DNA from: an uncultured Bacilli bacterium
Lineage (GTDB): Bacteria; Bacillota_I; Bacilli_A; RF39; UBA660
Length of the DNA stretch: 30,089 bases
Reading direction: 5' to 3'
NCBI GenBank assembly: GCA_910579455.1
Contig: CAJTUT010000013.1
Span: 1-30,089 of the forward strand
Positions 15,693-24,342 of this stretch are shown piece by piece. The notes under the pieces were generated by a model. That model saw only the letters and a list, made by a program, of their open reading frames with translations. It did no database searches and was not told the origin of the DNA. The translations under genes and the position numbers were made by a program. The stretch's first letter is position 1. Every line of letters starts with the position of its first letter.

Positions 15693-17489
15693 ATGATAAC
15701 AAAGGGGCAAAAGATTAATGATCGATATGAAATAATAAAAAGTATTGGAGAAGGTGGCATGGCAAATGTTTACCTTGGTTATGATGAGATATTAGATCGT
15801 GATGTGGCTGTAAAGGTACTAAGAGGAGATTTATCTAATGATGAAAAATTTGTTAGGCGTTTTCAAAGGGAGGCTTTATCTGCATCTTCCCTTTCTCATC
15901 CTAACATTGTAGAGATGTATGATGTTGGTGAAGATAATGGTTTATACTATATTGTAATGGAATATGTAGAGGGCAAAACTTTAAAACAATTATTGAAAAG
16001 ACGAGGAAATCTTACTTTATCTGAGGCAATTGATATTATGTTACAGCTAACTGATGGTATGGCACATGCACATGATTCTTATATTATTCATAGAGATTTA
16101 AAACCTCAAAATATTATGATTCAGGATGATGGGCAGGTCAAAATTACAGATTTTGGAATTGCAATGGCACTAAATTCTACTCAACTTACACAAACTAATT
16201 CAGTGATGGGTTCTGTACACTATCTACCACCAGAACAGGCGAGCGGAAAGGGTTCTACGATTAAAAGTGATATTTATTCCTTGGGTATTATCTTTTATGA
16301 GCTGTTAACTGGGAAATTGCCGTTTAAGGGGGATAATGCAGTGGAAATTGCTTTAAAACATATGCGAGATCCAATTCCTAGTTTAAAGGAGGATAATCCA
16401 AATATCCCTCAAAGTATTGAGAATACAATTTTAAAGGCTACTGCTAAAAATCCAAAGAATAGATATGATGATGCTAAGAGTATGCATGATGATTTATTAA
16501 CGGTATTAGATGAAGAAAGAATGGACGAAGCACCCCTTGTTTATAAGTATCCAGAACATGAATCAGAAAATACGAAAAGAATCAGGAAATTGGAAGAGTT
16601 AGAAAATGAGACGGAAGATGATCAAATTGCGGAGAAAATAAATGATGAAGATCAACGAGATAAAAAAAATAAGAGAATTATTATTATTCTTTCTTGTATA
16701 TTAGGAGCTCTGATATTGATTTTTACAACAATTTTCTTTATCATTCCTCATTTTACTAAAGTGAAAACCGTTACTGTCCCTAGTGTAAAAGGATTGACGG
16801 TTAGTAAGGCTACAGATAAACTAGAAGATTTAGGTTTAGAAGTAAATACCAAGATTAAAACAGTTAGCGATAAGAAGGTAGATAAAGGGCGTATTGTAAA
16901 AACAGATCCTCAAAAGGGAAAAGTAGTTAAAGTGGGTAGTAAGATCACTTTATATAAGTCAAGTGGAGAGAAAACTTACAAACTGGATGATTATACTGGG
17001 AAAAATTATATTGAGGTTCAAACAATTTTAGAAACTAAATATAAGTTAGATGTTACTATTGAGAAAAAAGACGTTACAGATGCAAATGTTGAAGAGGATA
17101 CAATTATTGGTCAATCTTTAGCAAAGGGAAGCGAAGTGAAGCAGGGAGACTCTATTACCTTATATATTCCTAATATTATAGAATTAATGCCTGATATGGT
17201 ATCTGAGGAGTATAGTTATGATGAGGCTGTTGCTTTTTGTAAGAAATATGGTCTTATTATAAAGGCTAATTATGTGGAAACTTCTGCTTATCCAGTTGGA
17301 AGAGTAATTTCTCAGTCTCTAAGAGCAGGATCTACTATTGTGAAGGATTCTACTTTAACTGTTGACATTGCTGCTAAGCCAACTGACAAAAAGGATAATA
17401 ATACTGATAATACTACTAACAATAATGATAATAATTCTAGCAATAATAATGGTAGTACAACTAATCCTCCAGTAGATGGTAGTCCTTAG
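15693..17489 (+). CDS. prkC: PASTA-domain Ser/Thr protein kinase (PrkC/Stk)
   Basis: This transmembrane kinase senses muropeptides or lipid II outside and phosphorylates cytoplasmic proteins. The kinase domain (about 10-275) shows the glycine loop GEGGMANVY, Lys41, HRDLKPQN (133-140), DFG (153-155) and SVHYLPPEQ. A charged juxtamembrane linker leads to one helix (about 329-351) and three PASTA domains (about 357-424, 428-492, 493-562). It ends in an Asn/Thr-rich low-complexity tail (564-598). The ATG at 15693 is chosen because the in-frame GTG at 15681 lies within the likely ribosome binding site AAGAAGGTGAAG. It lies one base after prpC. Confidence 0.95.
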   Translation: MITKGQKINDRYEIIKSIGEGGMANVYLGYDEILDRDVAVKVLRGDLSNDEKFVRRFQREALSASSLSHPNIVEMYDVGEDNGLYYIVMEYVEGKTLKQLLKRRGNLTLSEAIDIMLQLTDGMAHAHDSYIIHRDLKPQNIMIQDDGQVKITDFGIAMALNSTQLTQTNSVMGSVHYLPPEQASGKGSTIKSDIYSLGIIFYELLTGKLPFKGDNAVEIALKHMRDPIPSLKEDNPNIPQSIENTILKATAKNPKNRYDDAKSMHDDLLTVLDEERMDEAPLVYKYPEHESENTKRIRKLEELENETEDDQIAEKINDEDQRDKKNKRIIIILSCILGALILIFTTIFFIIPHFTKVKTVTVPSVKGLTVSKATDKLEDLGLEVNTKIKTVSDKKVDKGRIVKTDPQKGKVVKVGSKITLYKSSGEKTYKLDDYTGKNYIEVQTILETKYKLDVTIEKKDVTDANVEEDTIIGQSLAKGSEVKQGDSITLYIPNIIELMPDMVSEEYSYDEAVAFCKKYGLIIKANYVETSAYPVGRVISQSLRAGSTIVKDSTLTVDIAAKPTDKKDNNTDNTTNNNDNNSSNNNGSTTNPPVDGSP

Positions 17490-17501
17490 ATAGGTGGATG
17501 C

Positions 17502-18329
17502 ATGAAAGGACAAATTATTAAAATAATTAGTGATCTTCATACAATTAGTTATCAAGATGGTATTCTTAATTGCAAATGTCGCGGTAAATTCCGCAAAGAG
17601 AATATTACACCTCAGGTTGGGGATTATGTGATTTTTAATGTAGAAAAAAAAATAATAGAACGAATCTTACCACGAAAAAATACTTTTAAAAGACCTAAAG
17701 TTTCTAACATTGATCAAGCATTTTTAATTACCAGTTTAAAAACTCCCGATTTTTCTTTAAATTTATTGGATAAGTTAATAATACTGATGGAGCTTCATCA
17801 TGTTACTCCAATAATTTGTATTACGAAAAAGGATTTGTTATCAAAAGAACAATTAGATGAAATTATTCGTATTTTAAATTATTATAAAGAATTGGGATAT
17901 CAGGTTATATTTAATGACGAGATAGAGTTGATTAAGAGTTTATTAAAGGAAAAAACGAGTGTTTTTACGGGCCAAACTGGAGCTGGGAAGTCTACTCTTT
18001 TAAATCAGTTGAATTCTAAATGGAATTTGGAAACAGGAGAGATTTCTACTGCTCTAGGAAGGGGAAGGCATACAACAAGAATTGTAGAATTATTCCAGAT
18101 AAATAATGGTAAGGTTTTAGATACTCCTGGTTTTTCAGCTCTTGATTTTTTTTCATATGATAAAGAGCAAATTAGAGATGCTTTTGTGGAGTTTAAGAGC
18201 TATCCATGTATATATCAGGATTGTATGCATGAAAAAGAGGGGGAATGTATGGTAAAAAAGTCTGTAAATGATAATAATATTATTAGGAGTAGATATAATC
18301 ATTATTTAAAGTTTATAGAAAGAAAGTGA
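17502..18329 (+). CDS. rsgA: Small ribosomal subunit biogenesis GTPase RsgA
   Basis: This circularly permuted GTPase checks late maturation of the 30S subunit. An N-terminal OB-fold (about 1-60) is followed by the permuted G motifs: TKKD (108-111), GQTGAGKST (157-165), the TTR switch (191-193) and DTPGF (207-211). The zinc-binding C-terminus uses Cys236, Cys241, His243 and Cys249. At 275 aa it is slightly shorter than average but complete. It lies 12 bases after prkC; in other Firmicutes RsgA is a substrate of that kinase, which fits the shared operon. Confidence 0.95.
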   Translation: MKGQIIKIISDLHTISYQDGILNCKCRGKFRKENITPQVGDYVIFNVEKKIIERILPRKNTFKRPKVSNIDQAFLITSLKTPDFSLNLLDKLIILMELHHVTPIICITKKDLLSKEQLDEIIRILNYYKELGYQVIFNDEIELIKSLLKEKTSVFTGQTGAGKSTLLNQLNSKWNLETGEISTALGRGRHTTRIVELFQINNGKVLDTPGFSALDFFSYDKEQIRDAFVEFKSYPCIYQDCMHEKEGECMVKKSVNDNNIIRSRYNHYLKFIERK

Positions 18330-18333
18330 TAAA

Positions 18334-18960
18334 ATGTTAATTTCAACTTCTTTTTTAAGTAGTAAGAACTTAATCCAGGATTTAAAAAAGTTGGATCAAA
18401 CTGATACAGATTTTATTCACATGGATATTATGGATGGTAAATTTGTACGTAATAAAACAATGCCTTTTAAGGAAATGAGAAATATATATAAATATACATC
18501 CAAGAGATTAGATGTTCATTTAATGGTTCAAAATCCGGAAAGATATATTTTAGATTATGCTAGCTTAAATACGGAATATATTGTAATTCACCTAGAACTA
18601 GACATTGACATTGAGAAAAGTTTAAAACTAATTAAGCGTTGTGGAATTCAGTGTGGATTAGCTGTTAGACCAGATACAGAGATTAAGGAGCTACTTCCCT
18701 ATCTTCCACTTTTGGATATTATATTGGTTATGTCTGTTGAACCAGGAGCCGGAGGACAAGCCTTTCTAAGAGAAACAGAGAACAAGATAAAGGAATTGAA
18801 AGTACTATTAAGAGAGTATCATAGTCATGCGAAGATTAGTGTAGATGGTGGAATTACTGATCTTACAAAGTCATACTGTAGTGAATGTGATATTTTAGTA
18901 TCTGGTAGTTATATTATAAATGGCAACGACTTTCAAACACAAATTGATAGTTTAAGATGA
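18334..18960 (+). CDS. rpe: Ribulose-phosphate 3-epimerase
   Basis: This enzyme interconverts ribulose 5-phosphate and xylulose 5-phosphate in the pentose phosphate pathway. It is a TIM barrel of 208 aa with the metal ligands in IHMDIMDG (His29, Asp31), the DVHLMV motif with His62, the loop MSVEPGAGGQAF and ISVDGG with catalytic Asp171. The loop reads SVEPGAGGQ where many homologues have SVNPGFGGQ, a modest variation. It follows rsgA by 4 bases, as in Bacillus-type genomes. Confidence 0.93.
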   Translation: MLISTSFLSSKNLIQDLKKLDQTDTDFIHMDIMDGKFVRNKTMPFKEMRNIYKYTSKRLDVHLMVQNPERYILDYASLNTEYIVIHLELDIDIEKSLKLIKRCGIQCGLAVRPDTEIKELLPYLPLLDIILVMSVEPGAGGQAFLRETENKIKELKVLLREYHSHAKISVDGGITDLTKSYCSECDILVSGSYIINGNDFQTQIDSLR

Positions 18961-18986
18961 TAAAAGAATAAAAAGGAGATAAGAAT

Positions 18987-20144
18987 ATGTCGAAGAAAAA
19001 GAAGAAGGAAGAACTTCAACCAGTCATACCAAAAGAAGAAGCGGATAAAAACGTAATTTCCTTAGAGGATGTAGAGGATGTTGTTAGTGGTGATGATAAG
19101 GCTTTATCTGAACAAATAGAAAGGGTAAAAGATTTAACTAAGGAATCATCTGGTAGTTCGGAAAATCAAGTGAGCAAAGATCCTGTTGTATCAGCTGATC
19201 AGCAAAAACAGCTCGTAGTTGCGGCGGAGGGGAAAGCAAGTCAAGATGCACAGTTTCTGGCTCAAAAAAAGGCAGAAGAAGAAAGATTAAAACAACAACA
19301 GTTGGCAATTCATCAAAGAGAAATAGAAGAGAAAAAGAAAGAACAACAGGTCTTAGAAGCTAAGAGGCAAGAAGAGCAGGAAATTTTGAAAAAACAGGAG
19401 GAACAGAGAAAAAAACTAGAGCAACAAAGGATTATTAATCAGCAGACGGGATCTAAAGGAATACCCCCTCAGACTAATCAGACAATTGTATCACAACAGA
19501 GTATATCAACTAATAACACCCAGCAAGTAGCTTCCAACAATACAATTGGACCGCCACCTGCTGTTTCTGAAAGTGACTCTTTGAATGATGGGAATGATAA
19601 AGGAGGTCCTTCTACCTTTAAACGAATCATGGCTGGAATTTTATTTATTTTACTTATGGCTATGGTTTACTTTTTACCGGAAATCACTAGTTATATGAAC
19701 GATATGAATGATAAAAGTAAGCATGAAAAAATTACCTCTGGTGTTATGGAATGCAATTTAAAAAAGAGTAATAAGAAATTGGATATTACTATAAAGGCAT
19801 TATTCCATTTTACTAATAGTCAATTATATAAGATGGAATATACTACAGTACATACTGGAGATAAAATAGATGATAAGACAGACTTAGAAAAGCTATATGA
19901 TGATTGTTTAACTCTCAAGCAGGAAGCGGGTGAGTTAGATGGTGTAACTATTTCTTGTAGCTTGAATAATGGAGTTAATAGTAATAGACAAATTTTAGAT
20001 TATGAAAAATTGGATTTAAAAGAAGTTACTTCTGCTTATATAGAGGCGGGTGGAATATATCCTGCTGAATTTAAGAAATCTGAAAATATTGATAAAATAG
20101 AATCGGAAATGACTGCTAATAATTATGTTTGTAATAGGAGGTGA
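18987..20144 (+). CDS. Coiled-coil single-pass membrane protein, unknown function
   Basis: The family is not recognised. The 385-aa protein starts with a Lys-rich stretch, then has a Gln/Glu/Lys-rich coiled coil (about 85-150), a Gln/Asn/Ser linker, one membrane helix (about 213-231) and an outside domain of about 150 residues with four cysteines. The outside domain loosely recalls YehR-like (DUF1307) lipoprotein domains, which was not verified. It sits 26 bases after rpe with AAAAAGGAGAT upstream, so it belongs to the prkC operon. That is the place where thiN stands in Bacillus. Its long cytoplasmic Ser/Thr-containing region could be a kinase substrate, by inference only. Confidence 0.75.
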   Translation: MSKKKKKEELQPVIPKEEADKNVISLEDVEDVVSGDDKALSEQIERVKDLTKESSGSSENQVSKDPVVSADQQKQLVVAAEGKASQDAQFLAQKKAEEERLKQQQLAIHQREIEEKKKEQQVLEAKRQEEQEILKKQEEQRKKLEQQRIINQQTGSKGIPPQTNQTIVSQQSISTNNTQQVASNNTIGPPPAVSESDSLNDGNDKGGPSTFKRIMAGILFILLMAMVYFLPEITSYMNDMNDKSKHEKITSGVMECNLKKSNKKLDITIKALFHFTNSQLYKMEYTTVHTGDKIDDKTDLEKLYDDCLTLKQEAGELDGVTISCSLNNGVNSNRQILDYEKLDLKEVTSAYIEAGGIYPAEFKKSENIDKIESEMTANNYVCNRR

Positions 20145-20177
20145 TTTACTCACGTTTACAACGTGAAATGTGAATCA
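20142..20177 (+). other. Hairpin at the end of the prkC operon
   Basis: CACGTT (20151-20156) pairs with AACGTG (20160-20165) around TAC, and flanking TGATT and AATCA lengthen the stem with an internal loop. It lacks a T run, so it is not a classical terminator. It may protect the 3' end or mark a processing site. Confidence 0.35.
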
Positions 20178-20190
20178 TTCTGTAAAACGA

Positions 20191-20219
20191 TTGTAAATTC
20201 CTTGTATATATGGTAATAT
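20191..20219 (+). promoter_or_regulatory. Promoter of the 3D-domain gene
   Basis: TTGTAA (20191-20196) and TAATAT (20214-20219) are spaced by 17 bases with an extended -10 TG at 20211-20212. It lies just upstream of AAGGAG and the ATG at 20240. Confidence 0.6.
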
Positions 20220-20239
20220 TAATACAAGGAGTTTTTATT

Positions 20240-20911
20240 ATGAAAAAAATTTCAAATATTATAAATTATTTTTTATTGTTTTCATTTCCAGTATTATTAT
20301 TAACTGTAAATATAAAAATGGATACAATAGATGCTAATATGAATACAAAAGTTTTAGCAACTAATCTAGTTTCAAAGGTTCGAGAAAAAGAAGATATAGA
20401 AAAGGAAAATCTCATTTTAGAACAAGAATTGGAGGCAAGTAATCCAAGGCAATTCATAGAAGAGATAAAACCAGAAGAGATGATAGAGGAATCACTTCCT
20501 GTTGTAAAAAAGGAGGACAAGAAAGAGGATAAAAAAGTAGAATCTATGATTCCAAAAACAGATATTTTATCCACCTATCAGGGAACAATGAGCTTCTATA
20601 GTGCAAATTGTGTGGGATGTAGTGGAATTACATCAACTGGCGTAGATATAAGTGATGGTAGGATATATTATCAGGATAAAACATATGGTAGTATTCGAAT
20701 TGTAGCGGCAGGTACTGAAATTAAAAAATGGTCTATTATTAGAATTAAGAATTCTTCCTTAGGGGCTAATATTTTGGCGATTGTTTTAGATAGAGGTGGT
20801 TCTATTGGTTTTGGGAAAAAATTTTTAATTGACATGCTAACCAATGGTACAGAAAACAAGGGTGGGATTGAGAAAAATATTACCATTGAAGTGATTAGGG
20901 AAGGAAAGTAG
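20240..20911 (+). CDS. Secreted or membrane-anchored 3D-domain protein
   Basis: This 223-aa protein has an N-terminal hydrophobic segment (about 8-25), a charged spacer (about 45-105, Glu/Lys-rich) and a C-terminal 3D domain (about 112-220). That domain shows the characteristic aspartates, in LDRGGSIG (Asp184) and FLIDML (Asp198), and an earlier VDISDG. 3D domains adopt a double-psi barrel as in MltA-type lytic transglycosylases and YocH/YuiC, so a role in peptidoglycan cleavage or remodelling is likely. Two cysteines (Cys124, Cys127) stand close together. The ATG at 20240 is favoured over an upstream in-frame ATG because of AAGGAG at 20226-20231 and the promoter position. It has its own promoter and terminator. 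Confidence 0.75.
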   Translation: MKKISNIINYFLLFSFPVLLLTVNIKMDTIDANMNTKVLATNLVSKVREKEDIEKENLILEQELEASNPRQFIEEIKPEEMIEESLPVVKKEDKKEDKKVESMIPKTDILSTYQGTMSFYSANCVGCSGITSTGVDISDGRIYYQDKTYGSIRIVAAGTEIKKWSIIRIKNSSLGANILAIVLDRGGSIGFGKKFLIDMLTNGTENKGGIEKNITIEVIREGK

Positions 20912-20930
20912 GAATTTATCCTATTTTTTT
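20909..20930 (+). terminator. Intrinsic terminator of the 3D-domain gene
   Basis: TAGGA (20909-20913) pairs with TCCTA (20919-20923) around a 5-base loop, followed by seven T residues. The stem includes the stop codon. Confidence 0.65.
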
Positions 20931-20993
20931 ATGGGGCAACTTCATCGTATATTTTATTTACAATAGAATACTTTTTTAATGGAGGATCTATTT

Positions 20994-21680
20994 ATGAGTC
21001 AATTACGAGAGTTAAAAAGATTAAAAAATGAAATGGAAAAAATTGTGTACGATAAGTGACCTAAAGCGTGCCTATAAATATGTGAATACAAAATCGGAAG
21101 TAATCGTTGCAAGAAAGGGAGATATTCAACATCTTTATTATTGTGATTATGAAAATGGGACAGTAATATTAGAATAAAAATTGGCCCCTTACGAGAAGAA
21201 AATATCTACTGTATGGCAACATGATATATACCCTCTTGATTTATGTACTATGACATTTTATGATGAAGCAACGAATCGTTATGGTCAAGGAATTATTATT
21301 CCTCGTAACAAGAAATTTGTAATGGTTGATGATATGGATTTAATAAAAGAATCTTGTACAAGTTCATTTTATACACTAGGGTGAAGAACAATAGTCAAGA
21401 ATGTGGGAATATTGTTGATAAGGAAGGAAATCTTTATCGAATGTATGGATATCCATAAAATGGTAAATGTTTTGGGTTGAATAGGTTAGAAGTATTTACT
21501 TTTCCCTTATGCCTTTATCAGGTATACGGTGTTTTAGTTCGTTATAACAATAGACCTGTTTATGCAGAAATTAAAAATCCTCCTTATATGATTATGCATA
21601 AAAAAACACTACAACAACATGGAAATGGTATTAGAGGTATTCGTTCATATTTAGATAGATTTGATGATAAGTTTATGTAA
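20994..21680 (+). pseudogene. Decayed gene or gene pair, several frameshifts and stops
   Basis: An ATG at 20994 with a good GGAGG site opens MSQLRELKRLKNEMEKIVYD, then hits TGA (21057-21059). Coding-like sequence continues in the next frame (DLKRAYKYVNTKSEVIVA and on) to TAA 21175. Beyond it KIGPLREENIYCMA and a segment ending at 21384 use different frames. A last part (about 21388-21680) reads VDKEGNLYRMYGYP, a stop, then a frame ending HGNGIRGIRSYLDRFDDKFM. The fragments are all on the same strand with continuous coding character, which fits one or two ancestral genes with several indels. The family is not recognised. Individual short frames here should not be taken as genes. Confidence 0.6.
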
Positions 21681-21729
21681 GGGAAAAGATATGTAAAGAA
21701 ATAATAATTGGATTAAATACAGGTCATAT

Positions 21730-21767
21730 AAAAATAACAAAATAGAAATATATTCTGTTATTTTTTG
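21730..21767 (+). terminator. Intrinsic terminator after the decayed gene
   Basis: AAAAATAACA (21730-21739) pairs perfectly with TGTTATTTTT (21756-21765) around a 16-base loop and continues in T residues. AT-rich arms make it potentially bidirectional, so it may also serve the small minus-strand frame at 21819. Confidence 0.75.
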
Positions 21768-21818
21768 TTTAACTGATTCTGTTGCCATTGTTATGATTTA
21801 TTAAAATTATCTCATCAA

Positions 21819-21995
21819 TCATATTTCTCTTTCCCTTTTTGGTAATTTAAAAATAAGCGGGATTAATTTATTTATTAAATATATATTATATTCTTTACCT
21901 CTTGGAACTGTAATTCTATTCCAAATAAACCAGTTTATTTCATCAGACGATTGTCCATAATATTTTTGAATTGCATAGATTTTGATCATTTTCAT
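21819..21995 (-). CDS. Possible small gene (58 aa), unknown
   Basis: A minus-strand frame starts at ATG 21995 behind GAGAGGAAA (9 bases upstream) and ends at TGA 21819-21821. The product starts MKMIKIYAIQKYYGQSSDEI, has an NWFIWNRITVPRGKEYN stretch and a hydrophobic LINKLIPLIFKLP segment before a charged end. The amino-acid make-up with two Trp and a balanced charge pattern looks coding, and a TATAAT (22040-22035) lies upstream. It could also be the start of a truncated longer gene. No family is recognised. Confidence 0.42.
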   Translation of the reverse strand: MKMIKIYAIQKYYGQSSDEINWFIWNRITVPRGKEYNIYLINKLIPLIFKLPKREREI

Positions 21996-22106
21996 ATAGA
22001 TATTTCCTCTCAGATTTCTTTTGTTTTAAATAAAATTATAAATAAATTATTCCATAAAGAAAGAATGCATGATAGACTATAAATATAACTAGAAAAGAGG
22101 TAACAT

Positions 22107-24260
22107 ATGAATGAAGTAATTATAAAAGAAATTAGTAAGGATTTAAATATTACAGAAAAACAAGTAAATACAGTATTAACCCTATTAAGTGAGGGTAACA
22201 CGATTCCTTTTATCGCAAGATATAGAAAAGAAGCTACAGGTGCCCTTGATGAAGAAGTAATTAGAAAGATAAACGAGGTCTATGAATATCAAGTTAACTT
22301 ATTAAAAAGAAAGGAAGATGTCATTAGACTGATAGATGAAAAAGGATTACTTACAGAAGAATTAAAGAAAAATATTTTAAACTGTTCTAAATTAGTTGAA
22401 GTAGAAGATTTATATAGACCTTATAAAGAAAAGAAAAAAACAAAGGCAACAGAGGCAATAAAAAATGGGTTAGAGCCACTAGCTAAAAAAATTATGTCTT
22501 TTCCTAAAAATGGTAGTATAGAACAACTGGCAGAACCATATCTGAATGATCAGGTGATTTCGGTTGAGAAAGCAATTGAAGGTGCAGGCTATATTATTGC
22601 AGAATGGATTAGTGATAATGCTTTTTATCGTAAATATATGAGAAGTTTTATTTATAAAAATGGAGTGATCACTTCTAAAAAGAAGAAATCAAAAGAAGAA
22701 AAGGATGTCGATAAGGTTTATGAGATGTATTATGACTATCAAGAAGTATTAAAATGGGTAAAGCCTCACAGGATTATGGCTATGAACCGTGGGGAAAAAG
22801 AAGGGGTATTATCCGTATCCATTGACTTTAATAAAGATGAGGTTGTTGCTTACTTAGAAAAAAAGTTAATTAAAAATCAAAGTAGTTTTGTAGTAGATAT
22901 TGTAAAAACTTCTATCGTTGATTCTTTAAAAAGACTAATTTTGCCTAGCATAGAACGTGAAATACGTGCAGAATTAAAAGAAAAAGCAGAAGAGGTATCA
23001 ATAGATAATTTTGCAACCAATGTTGAAAATTTGCTTCTTACCCCACCTATAAAAGAAAAGGTAGTACTAGGGTATGATCCTGCATTTCGTACTGGATGTA
23101 AACTAGCAGTACTAGATGAAACAGGAAAACCTTTAGAAATTGCAGTGATTTATCCTACAGAGCCTCATCTAAAGATAGAAGAGTCAAAAAAGAAAGTATT
23201 AGAACTGATTGAAAAGTATAACATTGATATTATTGCGATAGGAAATGGGACAGCATCTCGTGAGAGTGAGGCTTTTATTGCAAGCGTAATAAAAGAATCG
23301 AAAAGACATGTAGATTATATTATTGTTAGTGAAGCTGGAGCATCCGTATATTCTGCATCAAAACTTGCAATAGAAGAGTTCCCTGATTTAACAGTAGAAA
23401 AAAGAAGTGCAATTAGTATTGGTAGAAGACTTCAGGATGCTTTATCAGAGCTTGTTAAGATTGATCCAAAAAGTATAGGAGTAGGTCTTTATCAACATGA
23501 TGTTACCCAAAAGAAATTAGATGAGTCCTTAACATTTGTAGTAGAAAAATGTGTAAACTCAGTAGGAGTTAATATTAATACTGCCTCATCAAGCATACTT
23601 TCCTATGTATCTGGACTTACCAAAAAGGCGATTCAAGCTTTGCTAGAAAGAAGAAATCAGTTAGGAAAGTTCACCTCACGTGATGAGATTAAAAAACTAA
23701 AAGGAATCACGCCTAAGGTTTTTGAACAGTCAATTGGATTTATGAGAATACTAGATGGAGAAAATCCTTTAGATAAAACCTCAATTCACCCAGAAAGTTA
23801 TGAAACAACAATAAAACTCTTAACTAGTCTAGAGTTAAAAGTTCAAGATATTGGAAGCGAAAAATTAAAAGAAAGATTAAAAGATCTTGATATTTTGGGA
23901 GTTTCTAAAGATTTAGAAATTGATGTTTATACCTTAGAAGATATTGTAAAATCATTAATGTCACCAGAAAGAGATCCTAGAGATAATATGCCACACCCTA
24001 TTTTAAAAAGTGATGTATTGCACATTGAAGATTTACATATTGGAGATAAGTTACAAGGAACTGTACGAAATGTGGTAGATTTTGGACTATTTATTGATAT
24101 CGGTCTTCATAACGATGGACTTGCTCATATCTCTAAACTAAGTAACGAATTTATTAAACATCCCTCTGATTTATTTAGTGTTGGAGATATCGTTGACTGT
24201 TATGTGGAGGATATCTCTATAGAAAAAGAAAAAGTAAGTTTGAGTTTATTGAAAAATTAG
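22107..24260 (+). CDS. tex: Tex family RNA-binding transcription accessory protein
   Basis: Tex is a conserved nucleic-acid-binding protein related to eukaryotic Spt6, with roles in transcription and RNA or virulence-gene expression. The helical N-terminal region (NTIPFIARYRKEATGALDE and on) is followed by the YqgF/RNase H-like domain (VLGYDPAFRTGCKLAVLDE, about 325-450), helix-hairpin-helix segments (VNINTASSSILSYVSGL, then FTSRDEIKKLKGITPKVFEQ) and a C-terminal S1 domain (about 647-717). At 717 aa it matches the family. The ATG is preceded by AAAAGAGG. It appears to be monocistronic. Confidence 0.95.
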   Translation: MNEVIIKEISKDLNITEKQVNTVLTLLSEGNTIPFIARYRKEATGALDEEVIRKINEVYEYQVNLLKRKEDVIRLIDEKGLLTEELKKNILNCSKLVEVEDLYRPYKEKKKTKATEAIKNGLEPLAKKIMSFPKNGSIEQLAEPYLNDQVISVEKAIEGAGYIIAEWISDNAFYRKYMRSFIYKNGVITSKKKKSKEEKDVDKVYEMYYDYQEVLKWVKPHRIMAMNRGEKEGVLSVSIDFNKDEVVAYLEKKLIKNQSSFVVDIVKTSIVDSLKRLILPSIEREIRAELKEKAEEVSIDNFATNVENLLLTPPIKEKVVLGYDPAFRTGCKLAVLDETGKPLEIAVIYPTEPHLKIEESKKKVLELIEKYNIDIIAIGNGTASRESEAFIASVIKESKRHVDYIIVSEAGASVYSASKLAIEEFPDLTVEKRSAISIGRRLQDALSELVKIDPKSIGVGLYQHDVTQKKLDESLTFVVEKCVNSVGVNINTASSSILSYVSGLTKKAIQALLERRNQLGKFTSRDEIKKLKGITPKVFEQSIGFMRILDGENPLDKTSIHPESYETTIKLLTSLELKVQDIGSEKLKERLKDLDILGVSKDLEIDVYTLEDIVKSLMSPERDPRDNMPHPILKSDVLHIEDLHIGDKLQGTVRNVVDFGLFIDIGLHNDGLAHISKLSNEFIKHPSDLFSVGDIVDCYVEDISIEKEKVSLSLLKN

Positions 24261-24294
24261 GTTTGTTCTTCTAGAATATTAAATAGTTTTTTTG

Positions 24295-24325
24295 TTGATT
24301 AAATACTAGTTAGTTATGATAAAAT
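24295..24325 (+). promoter_or_regulatory. Possible promoter of the broken transporter gene
   Basis: TTGATT (24295-24300) and TAAAAT (24320-24325) are spaced by 19 bases, with an extended -10 TG at 24317-24318. The spacing is long, so the call is tentative. Confidence 0.35.
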
Positions 24326-24342
24326 ATAATTGGTGATGGTTC

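Noticed and set aside
20266..20574. Minus-strand open frame opposite the 3D-domain gene
   Set aside because: Low-complexity Ser/Phe product typical of an antisense to a Glu/Lys-rich coding region.
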